NCBI GenBank assembly: GCA_936928855.1
Contig: CAKZHZ010000062.1
Span: 1-48,776, forward strand
Direction of reading: 5' to 3'
From: an uncultured Polycyclovorans sp.
GTDB taxonomy: Bacteria > Pseudomonadota > Gammaproteobacteria > Nevskiales > Nevskiaceae
DNA: 48,776 nucleotides
The notes beneath the pieces were generated by a model, which was not told where the DNA came from, ran no database searches, and saw only the letters and a program-made list of their open reading frames with translations. A program made the translations under genes and the position numbers. Below are positions 43,250 through 48,776 of this stretch, piece by piece. Positions within the stretch are counted from its first letter, which is position 1, and every line of letters begins with the position of its first letter.

Positions 43250-45031
43250 ATGGCCGACCTGCCCGCTGATCCCGCGCCCCCCTTGAACCGCCTCGCCGGC
43301 CTGGCGGGGCTGTGGCCGTTCCTGCGGCCGTATCGCCGGGTGGTGGCGCTGGCGTTCGTGCTGCTGTGCCTGGCCGCTGGGGCGACGTTGGCGGTGCCGA
43401 TGGCCATCTCGGATCTGATCGACCACGGCTTTGCGGCGGGCGCTGAGGTGCATGGGCATTTCATTGCGCTGTTTCTGCTGGCGCTGTTTGGCGCGGCGAT
43501 GGTGGCGGCGCGCTACTTCACCGTGAGCTGGATCGGCGAACGCGTCACCGCCGACCTGCGCATGGCGGTCTACCGCCGCATGCTGGCGCAGCCCCCGGGC
43601 TATTTCGAAACCACCCAGACCGGTGAGGTGCTGTCGCGGCTGACCACCGACACCACGCTGGTGCAGACGGTGGTGGGCTCGTCCATCTCCATGGGCCTGC
43701 GCAGCGTGTTCCAGTCCACCGGCGGGCTGATCCTGCTGGCGGTGACCAGTTTCAAACTGTTTGCCATCACGGCGGCGCTGCTGCTGCTGCTGATCGTGGC
43801 GGTGGTGCTGGCGGGACGTGCGGTGCGGCGGCTGTCACGCGACTCTCAGGACCGCGTGGCCGACACCTCGGCGCTGGCCGGGGAAATTCTCAACGCCATG
43901 CCCACGGTGCAGGCCAACACCCAGGCGGCCTACGAGGACCATCGCTATACCAGCGCGGTGATGCGCAGCTTTCGCACCGCCATTCGCCGCACCCGGGTGC
44001 GGGCCGGGCTGACGGCGGGGGTCATCGCCGGCGCCTTCGGCGCCATCGTGTTCGTGTTGTGGCTGGGCGCGCAGGCGGTGATCGCCGGCACCATGAGCCC
44101 CGGCGAACTGGCCGCCTTCGTGCTCTATGCGCTGTTCACCGCCGGCGGGCTGGGCGTGATCGCCGAGGTGTGGGGCGAGGTGATGCGCGCGGCCGGCGCC
44201 ACGGAGCGCCTGATGGAACTGCTGGCGGTCACCCCCGCCATCCGCGCGCCCGCCCAGCCACAGCCACTGCCGCAGACCGCGCAGGCGCGCATCACCTTGG
44301 AAGGGGTGCGATTTCACTATCCGTCGCGGCCCAACACCCCCGCGCTGGCCGGCATTGATCTCGATATCGCGGAAGGCGAGACGGTAGCCCTGGTGGGCCC
44401 CAGCGGCGCCGGCAAAACCACCCTGTTCCAGTTGCTGTTGCGGTTCCACGATGTGGATGCGGGCGCGATCCGCTTCAACGGCGTGGACCTGCGGGCGCTG
44501 GACCCGGACACCCTGCGTCGCCACATTGCGCTGGTGCCGCAGGACCCCGTGATCTTCAGCGCCGATGCGCTGGAGAACATCCGCTACGGCCGTGCCGATG
44601 CCGATGATGCCGCGGTGGTGGCAGCCGCGAAGGCCGCCCTGGCACACGACTTCATCACCGCCCTGCCGGAGGGCTATCGCAGCTTTCTGGGGGAGCGCGG
44701 GGTGCGCCTGTCCGGGGGACAGCGGCAACGGATTGCCATTGCCCGCGCCATCCTGCGCAACGCGCCGCTGCTGCTGCTGGACGAGGCCACCAGTGCGCTG
44801 GATGCCGAGAGCGAACGGCTGGTGCAGCAGGGCTTGCAAGCCGCCATGCGCGGCCGCACCACGCTGATCATCGCCCATCGACTGTCCACGGTGCAGCGCG
44901 CCGACCGCATTGTGGTGCTGGAGCACGGCCGCATCGTGGAGCAGGGGCCGCCGGCGGTGCTGATGCAACAGGGCGGGCTCTATGCCCGCCTCGCCAGCCT
45001 GCAGGTCGAGATGAACCATGCTGAGGGGTGA
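43250..45031 (+). CDS. ABC-type exporter, fused membrane and ATPase domains (MsbA/BmrA-like)
   Basis: 593-aa half-transporter. Six membrane helices (residues about 20-320, for example RVVALAFVLLCLAAGATLAVPMAI and HGHFIALFLLALFGAAMVAARY) precede the nucleotide-binding domain. That domain has Walker A GPSGAGKTT, Q-loop VPQDPV, signature LSGGQRQRIAIARAIL, Walker B LLLLDEATSALD and H-loop IAHRLSTV. The domain order and LQTVVGSSISMGLRSVFQST-like helix 3-4 place it with lipid/multidrug exporters. A dimer should form in the inner membrane. The palindromic array begins 15 bases after its stop. Confidence 0.95.
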   Translation: MADLPADPAPPLNRLAGLAGLWPFLRPYRRVVALAFVLLCLAAGATLAVPMAISDLIDHGFAAGAEVHGHFIALFLLALFGAAMVAARYFTVSWIGERVTADLRMAVYRRMLAQPPGYFETTQTGEVLSRLTTDTTLVQTVVGSSISMGLRSVFQSTGGLILLAVTSFKLFAITAALLLLLIVAVVLAGRAVRRLSRDSQDRVADTSALAGEILNAMPTVQANTQAAYEDHRYTSAVMRSFRTAIRRTRVRAGLTAGVIAGAFGAIVFVLWLGAQAVIAGTMSPGELAAFVLYALFTAGGLGVIAEVWGEVMRAAGATERLMELLAVTPAIRAPAQPQPLPQTAQARITLEGVRFHYPSRPNTPALAGIDLDIAEGETVALVGPSGAGKTTLFQLLLRFHDVDAGAIRFNGVDLRALDPDTLRRHIALVPQDPVIFSADALENIRYGRADADDAAVVAAAKAALAHDFITALPEGYRSFLGERGVRLSGGQRQRIAIARAILRNAPLLLLDEATSALDAESERLVQQGLQAAMRGRTTLIIAHRLSTVQRADRIVVLEHGRIVEQGPPAVLMQQGGLYARLASLQVEMNHAEG

Positions 45032-45045
45032 ATCCTGACGGCTAC

Positions 45046-45210
45046 GTCATGCCCGACTTGGTCGGGTATCCAGAGCCCGGCCGTTGCAGCTGGATCCCGG
45101 CTCAAGGCCGGGATGACGTTTCCTGCCGCCCCACCGTCATGCCCGGCGTGATCGGGCATTCAGACACCGATGGTGGCCGGCGGACCCCCGATCAAGTCGG
45201 GGGTGACGTC
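45046..45210. repeat. Composite palindromic repeat, copy 1
   Basis: Four palindromes in two inverted pairs. Element 1 GTCAT-G-CCCGAC-TTG-GTCGGG-T-ATCCAG (45046-45073) faces element 2 CTGGAT..TCCCGGC-TCAAG-GCCGGGA..TGACG (from 45090). Element 3 starts GTCAT at 45136, and element 4 has CCCCCGA-TCAAG-TCGGGGG (45185-45203) and ends GTGACG. Each element has GTCAT/GTGAC outside and (A)TCCAG or GGA(C) inside, so each pair can form a large hairpin. This is a widespread REP/RPE-like type, present here in intergenic DNA. Confidence 0.85.
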
Positions 45211-45289
45211 GGCATGCTGCGGGCAGCGGGGTGTGAACGCACAACGCCGACGGGTACAGCGTGATGGCACGGCACGCTGACACCACCCC

Positions 45290-45457
45290 GTCATGCCCGA
45301 CTGGATCGGGCATCCAGAGCCCGGCCGTTGCAGCGGGTTCCCGGATCCAGTCCGGGATGACGTTTCCTGCCGCCCCACCGTCATGCCCAACTTGATCGGG
45401 CATCCAGCCGCCGACGGGGGCAGCAGGTGGACCCCCGATCAAGTCGGGGGTGACGTT
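45290..45457. repeat. Composite palindromic repeat, copy 2
   Basis: Second copy of the four-palindrome unit, 244 bases downstream of the first. It shares long identical blocks with copy 1 (ATCCAGAGCCCGGCCGTTGC, and GATGACGTTTCCTGCCGCCC joined to CACCGTCATGCCC) and differs inside the palindrome arms, often with compensating changes such as TCCCGGA-TCCAG-TCCGGGA where copy 1 has TCCCGGC-TCAAG-GCCGGGA. Paired changes suggest the fold is selected. Confidence 0.85.
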
Positions 45458-45532
45458 GGGGTAGTGGTCGGGGGTGACGCCTGGGTCATGGTCGGGGGGT
45501 GACGTCGGGGCAATGGGTCAGGGGTGACGACT
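45458..45532. repeat. Degenerate repeat tail with second 21-bp copy
   Basis: Run of partial end-units GGTCGGGGGTGACG, GGTCATGGTCGGGGGGTGACG and GGGTCAGGGGTGACGAC. Its last 21 bases (45512-45532) equal 42868-42888. No gene is seen in 45032-45710. Confidence 0.75.
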
Positions 45533-45554
45533 TCGTACTGCGTGCAGCAGGGGG

Positions 45555-45581
45555 TGTCGATTTTCGTCGTGTTGGTTCGAC
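45555..45581 (+). promoter_or_regulatory. Candidate ECF42 promoter TGTCGA-N17-CGAC
   Basis: TGTCGA (45555-45560), 17 bases, CGAC (45578-45581). The published target of ECF42 sigma factors has a TGTCGA -35 and a CGA/TC -10 at about this spacing. It lies upstream of the PhnB-like gene and thus of the whole unit that encodes an ECF42 sigma factor, consistent with self-control. The site also contains a GTCGA/TCGAC inverted repeat. Confidence 0.5.
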
Positions 45582-45710
45582 GGGGGAGTGAATCCGCAGT
45601 TTGCGGATGCCACCGAACCCCAGGCCCGCTCAGCACGATGACTTCCTACCATGTCGCTGTCCCTGATTGCCCTGCGGTTCTCTGAACACACGTTCCAGGA
45701 GACCCTTGCC

Positions 45711-46148
45711 ATGACCACCGCCCCCTTCATCCAGCCCTATCTGATTTTCGATGGCCAGTGCGCGGAAGCCATCGCCTTCTACCAGCAGGCGCTGGGTGCC
45801 GAGGTGAAGTTGATGATGCATTTTCGCGATGCGCCTGAACCACCACCGCCGGACCAGGTGACGCCGGGCTACGAAGACAAGGTGATGCACGCGGAATTCA
45901 CCATCGGCGAATCCACCGTGCTGGCCTCCGACAACCCCTGCCACGGGCAATCGAAACCCGGCGGGTTCTCGTTGTCGCTGAATCTTGCCGACGCGGCCGC
46001 AGCGCGACGCTGCTTTGATGCCCTGTCCGACGGCGCAGAGATCCTGATGCCCCTGTCTGCCACCTTCTGGTCGCCGTGTTTCGGCATGCTGAGGGACCGG
46101 TTCGGGCTGGGGTGGATGATCAACGTCCCGGCACCCGACGCCCACTGA
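45711..46148 (+). CDS. VOC-superfamily protein, PhnB-like
   Basis: 145-aa glyoxalase-fold protein: IQPYLIFDGQCAEAIAFYQQALGAEV, HAEFTIGESTVLASD, and FWSPCFGMLRDRFGLGWMIN are the PhnB/DUF1428-like hallmarks. Start ATG 45711 has AGGAG 9 bases upstream; the frame extends to 45651 without similarity. PhnB-like genes often accompany ECF42/DGPF modules. Function unknown; it may bind or modify a small molecule. Confidence 0.9.
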   Translation: MTTAPFIQPYLIFDGQCAEAIAFYQQALGAEVKLMMHFRDAPEPPPPDQVTPGYEDKVMHAEFTIGESTVLASDNPCHGQSKPGGFSLSLNLADAAAARRCFDALSDGAEILMPLSATFWSPCFGMLRDRFGLGWMINVPAPDAH

Positions 46149-46162
46149 GCGGGAGTACGATC

Positions 46163-46573
46163 ATGCGATTCATGCTGCTGATGATCCCTCACGGATATGC
46201 GTCCGCTGCAGCCGGCACTGTCCCGGATGCCACGGCGGTGGAGGCGATGATGACATTCAACACTGCCCTGCAGGACGCCGGCGTGCTGCTGGCACTGGAC
46301 GGCCTGCATCCGCCGGCGATGGGCGCGCGGGTGTATTTCGACGGGGCGGCCCCGCGCGTGGTGGACGGTCCCTTCGCGGAGGCCAGGGAAGTGCTGGGTG
46401 GCTACTGGATGATCGAGGTGCGGTCCCGGCAGGAGGCCATCGAATGGGCGCGCCGCTGTCCCGCCGGGGCCAACGAGATCATTGAAGTCCGACAGGTCCA
46501 GGCGATGGAGGATTTTCCCGAAGACGTGCAACGCGCCGCCGCCGGCTTTGACGAGATGCGCCGCGCCGGATGA
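46163..46573 (+). CDS. YCII-related DGPF-domain protein
   Basis: 136-aa protein. MRFMLLMIPHGYASAAAG begins a ferredoxin-like YciI fold, and VVDGPFAEAREVLGGYWMIEVRSRQEAIEWARRCP holds the DGPF motif. GGGAG lies 7 bases before the ATG, 12 bases after the PhnB-like stop. It overlaps the sigma gene by 4 bases (ATGA). DGPF proteins are the conserved partners and targets of ECF42 sigma factors. Confidence 0.92.
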   Translation: MRFMLLMIPHGYASAAAGTVPDATAVEAMMTFNTALQDAGVLLALDGLHPPAMGARVYFDGAAPRVVDGPFAEAREVLGGYWMIEVRSRQEAIEWARRCPAGANEIIEVRQVQAMEDFPEDVQRAAAGFDEMRRAG

Positions 46574-47832
46574 GCGATCCACAGGCCACCCACCAGGCGA
46601 TCGGGGCGATCTGGCGCATGGAAGCGCCCAAGGTCATCGCCACGCTCACCCGGCTGGTGCGCGACGTCGGCCTGGCCGAGGAGCTGGCCCAGGATGCGCT
46701 GGTGGCCGCGCTCGAGCAGTGGCCCACCGAGGGGGTGCCGGACAAGCCGGCCGCCTGGTGGGTGGCCACCGCCAAACGGCGCGGCATCGACCGCATCCGC
46801 CATGAACAGATGCAGGCCCGCAAGCACGCCATGCTCGGCCAGGACCTGCTGGAGGAGGCCACCACCATGCCGGATTTCGATGCCGCGGTGGAGGACGACA
46901 TCGGCGACGATCTGCTGCGGCTGATCTTCATTGCCTGTCATCCCGTGCTGTCCACCGATGCCCGGCTGGCACTGACCTTGCGCCTGCTCGGTGGCCTCAG
47001 TACCGACGAGATCGCCCGGGCCTTTCTGGTCCCCGAGCCCACCATTGCGCAGCGCATCGTGCGCGCCAAGCGCACCCTCAGTGCGGCCCAGGTGCCGTTC
47101 GAGGTGCCGCCAGCCGCCGAGCGGACGCAGCGGCTGTCGTCCGTACTGGAAGTGATCTACCTGATTTTCAACGAGGGCTACGCCGCCACCACCGGCGAGG
47201 ACTGGATGCGGCCTGAGCTGTGCAGCGAGGCGCAGCGCCTGGGACGGGTACTGGCGCGCCTGGTTCCGGGCGACAGCGAGGTGTTCGGACTGCTGGCGCT
47301 GATGGAGCTGCAGGCCTCGCGCCTGCGGGCCCGCACCGCTGCAGACGGCCGGCCGGTGCTGCTGCCGGACCAGGACCGTCGCCGCTGGGACCCGTTGCTG
47401 ATCCGCCGGGGTCTGGAGGCTCTGGAGCAGGCCGAGGCCCTGGGCGGCGTGCTCGGACCTTACGCCCTGCAGGCGGCCATCGCCGCCTGTCATGCCCGCG
47501 CCGCTCATGCGGAGCAAACCGACTGGGCGCGCATCACCGCGCTCTACGACGCCCTGATGACGGTGGCACCGACCCCGGTGGTCGCGCTCAACCGGGCAGT
47601 CGCGGTCGCCATGGCCTTCGGGCCGGACGCTGGCCTGACGCTGACCGATGCGCTGGGCGACGATCCGGTCATGCAGCGATACCACCTGCTGCCGGCCGTG
47701 CGCGGGGATCTGCTGTGCCGGCTGCAACGGTTCGACGAGGCGCGCGAGGCTTTCCTGCAGGCCGCCGCACTCACCCGCAACCAACGCGAACAGGCCCTGA
47801 TGATGGAACGTGCGGCGGCCTGCCGCCGTTGA
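46570..47832 (+). CDS. ECF42-type RNA polymerase sigma factor
   Basis: 420-aa sigma factor: region 2 at about 10-80 (TLTRLVRDVGLAEELAQDALVAALEQWP), region 4 at 110-170 (LRLIFIACHPVLSTDARLALTLRLLGGLSTDEIARAFLVPEPTIAQRIVRAKRTL), then a 230-residue helical C-terminal extension (NEGYAATTGEDWMRPELCSEAQRLGRVLARL) with TPR-like character and DUF6596. That extension is diagnostic of ECF42, which lacks a classical anti-sigma and instead uses the C-terminus. It overlaps the DGPF gene by 4 bases. Confidence 0.94.
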   Translation: MSDPQATHQAIGAIWRMEAPKVIATLTRLVRDVGLAEELAQDALVAALEQWPTEGVPDKPAAWWVATAKRRGIDRIRHEQMQARKHAMLGQDLLEEATTMPDFDAAVEDDIGDDLLRLIFIACHPVLSTDARLALTLRLLGGLSTDEIARAFLVPEPTIAQRIVRAKRTLSAAQVPFEVPPAAERTQRLSSVLEVIYLIFNEGYAATTGEDWMRPELCSEAQRLGRVLARLVPGDSEVFGLLALMELQASRLRARTAADGRPVLLPDQDRRRWDPLLIRRGLEALEQAEALGGVLGPYALQAAIAACHARAAHAEQTDWARITALYDALMTVAPTPVVALNRAVAVAMAFGPDAGLTLTDALGDDPVMQRYHLLPAVRGDLLCRLQRFDEAREAFLQAAALTRNQREQALMMERAAACRR

Positions 47833-47865
47833 GTCCTGTCGTGCAGTGTTTCGCATCGCACGAAT

Positions 47866-47902
47866 CCACTGACCCGGAGGTGGAGTGTCATGGGTTCAGT
47901 GG
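47866..47902. promoter_or_regulatory. Inverted repeat before the second DGPF gene
   Basis: CCACTGACCC (47866-47875) and GGGTTCAGTGG (47892-47902) pair with one bulge. The repeat lies 47-83 bases before ATG 47949 and may be a terminator of the sigma gene or an operator. A weak ECF42-like TGTCGT also lies at 47837-47842. Confidence 0.4.
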
Positions 47903-47948
47903 ACCAGGGCGCTATGCTGCGCCCCTTCATCCATCCAGGAGGAACACC

Positions 47949-48626
47949 ATGGCGTATGTGATGCTGATCATCGAACCCGCCGGGGACCGCGACACCCGCG
48001 CGGCAGACGTGGCCGATGCGCGCTACCAGGCGATGCAGGATTTCACCGACGAACTGACCCGTCGCGGCGTACTGGTGACCAGCCAGTCCCTCAAGAGCGA
48101 TACGCAAGGGGTGCGCATCCGGGCCGATGGCGAAGGGGTCCGCCTCACCGACGGCCCCTTTGCCGAGGCGCGCGAGATGGTCGGCGGGTTCTTTCTGCTG
48201 CAGAACGTGAACCGCGACGAGGCCCTCGCCATCGCCCGTGCCTGCCCCGCCGTGGGGTTCGCCACCGTGGGGCTTGGTTCGCTGGCGATCGATCCTTCTG
48301 CCTTGAGTACCGGTCTGGGTACCGGTGAACTGCTCACCTTCCTCGGGGCCGTCGCCTACGCCAGCCACATCGTGGCCACTGGTAAATTCGCAACACCCAA
48401 CAACGTCGCATCGCTGGGGCTGTACCAAACCCTCACCATTGCCGTTAGTATCTTCTTATGCCCACCCAAGAAGGCAGCAATGAACAATGGAACAAAGAGG
48501 TCTCTTGGGAGTTCTTCCAGGGCCCGGATAGCTGCAGGCTGCTGTGTCCGCCGCGTTCCGGTTTCGCCCCGACAGCCCTCGTCCTGCTGCGGGTCATCCT
48601 ATGCACAGCGCGCAGGGCCGTGCTGA
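47949..48626 (+). CDS. DGPF-domain protein fused to an EamA-transporter fragment (chimera)
   Basis: AGGAGG lies 6 bases before the ATG. Residues 1-100 are a normal DGPF/YciI protein (AYVMLIIEPAGDRDTRAADV, LTDGPFAEAREMVGGFFLLQNVNRDEALAIARACP), comparable to the gene at 46163. From about residue 101 the frame continues as GFATVGLGSLAIDPSALSTG, TGELLTFLGAVAYASHIVATG and LYQTLTIAVSIFL. This matches two helices of an EamA/DMT-type transporter, not a DGPF tail. After residue 171 the reading (CPPKKAAMNNGTKRSLG...) looks non-coding. The product would be a soluble domain with two membrane helices, but a broken gene with a read-through junction near 48249 is the simpler reading. No supported gene was seen in 48627-48776. 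Confidence 0.7.
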   Translation: MAYVMLIIEPAGDRDTRAADVADARYQAMQDFTDELTRRGVLVTSQSLKSDTQGVRIRADGEGVRLTDGPFAEAREMVGGFFLLQNVNRDEALAIARACPAVGFATVGLGSLAIDPSALSTGLGTGELLTFLGAVAYASHIVATGKFATPNNVASLGLYQTLTIAVSIFLCPPKKAAMNNGTKRSLGSSSRARIAAGCCVRRVPVSPRQPSSCCGSSYAQRAGPC

Positions 48627-48776
48627 AAGATTCCATCTGGCCCGGAGCCCGCCTATGGATGACCAAGGCACCCGCGATGCCCGGCCTTTCCGCCAGCCGG
48701 GCGACGCGCGACCGCAGACGAACGGGTGCCGTTCGGCGTGCTCCGGTTACAGGACAGTCGCTTTCGCCGCAGACTT

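Noticed and set aside
45028..45500. CRISPR array or small genes in the repeat region
   Set aside because: Repeats are paired palindromes with variable spacing and no unique spacers or cas genes; short frames there just read through the palindromes.
48458..48776. Open frame from ATG 48458 to the window end
   Set aside because: It has no ribosome binding site, its translation is Arg-rich without domain signal, and it cannot be judged without sequence beyond the edge.

Overview
This 48.8-kb window is gene-dense, GC-rich bacterial chromosome. The gene set (SlyD, HrpA, YihG-like acyltransferase, RsgA, YqhA, CPXCG zinc protein, FadL-type porin) points to a gammaproteobacterium. The lipid side of its metabolism (wax ester synthase/DGAT, P450, FadL, 2,4-dienoyl-CoA reductase-like SDR, RetSat-like desaturase/reductase, HMG-CoA reductase) resembles oil- or lipid-using Nevskiales/Solimonadaceae-type bacteria. 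That placement is inference from gene content, not from a marker gene. I saw no rRNA, tRNA, CRISPR array, intact IS element or phage genes.

Layout: (1) 81-4729, minus strand: pyrF-hemE-yihG-like-P450-slyD, tightly spaced. (2) 4899-7579: WS/DGAT, a 5'-truncated fecR remnant, and a VapBC-like toxin-antitoxin pair with a perfect palindrome in front of the antitoxin. (3) 7626-12974, minus: fadL-like porin then hrpA. (4) 13100-17154, plus: CoA-transferase, MaoC-type hydratase, CitE-type lyase and 3-oxoacid CoA-transferase A/B. The first three match the rip/ict-ich-ccl itaconate degradation set. (5) 17181-22593: a structured leader and lipoprotein, small membrane proteins, an SDR, and a class I-like HMG-CoA reductase. 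(6) 22595-24904, minus: an unrelated-looking large lipoprotein with a Pro/Thr/Ser repeat and less GC-biased codon use, likely acquired. (7) 25141-28226: transglutaminase-like plus nitroreductase with a histone-H1-like tail, DoxX-like protein, RsgA. (8) 28254-33426: a probable copper cassette: DUF2946-like protein, Cys-motif beta-barrel, MbnP-like protein with a large extra N-terminal region, MbnH-like diheme enzyme, YceI-like lipoprotein and a 52-aa membrane ORF. (9) 33453-36646: vWA lipoprotein, ECF sigma factor and membrane anti-sigma-like protein, preceded by a hairpin that covers the Shine-Dalgarno of the first gene. (10) 36680-42635: RetSat-like oxidoreductase, Cys-rich lipoprotein, dienoyl-CoA reductase-like SDR, and a PD-(D/E)XK-XPD/DinG fusion helicase. 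(11) 42702-48776: an outer-membrane protein remnant, CPXCG protein, ABC exporter, a two-copy array of paired palindromes, then PhnB-like/DGPF/ECF42 sigma/DGPF genes. The last DGPF gene runs into a fragment of an EamA-type transporter.

The strongest leads are the MbnP/MbnH cassette with its unusual N-terminal extension, two 5' leader structures (17181-17257 and 33453-33494) that overlap ribosome binding sites, the palindromic array with a stray copy at a broken gene, and the gene chimera at the right end.
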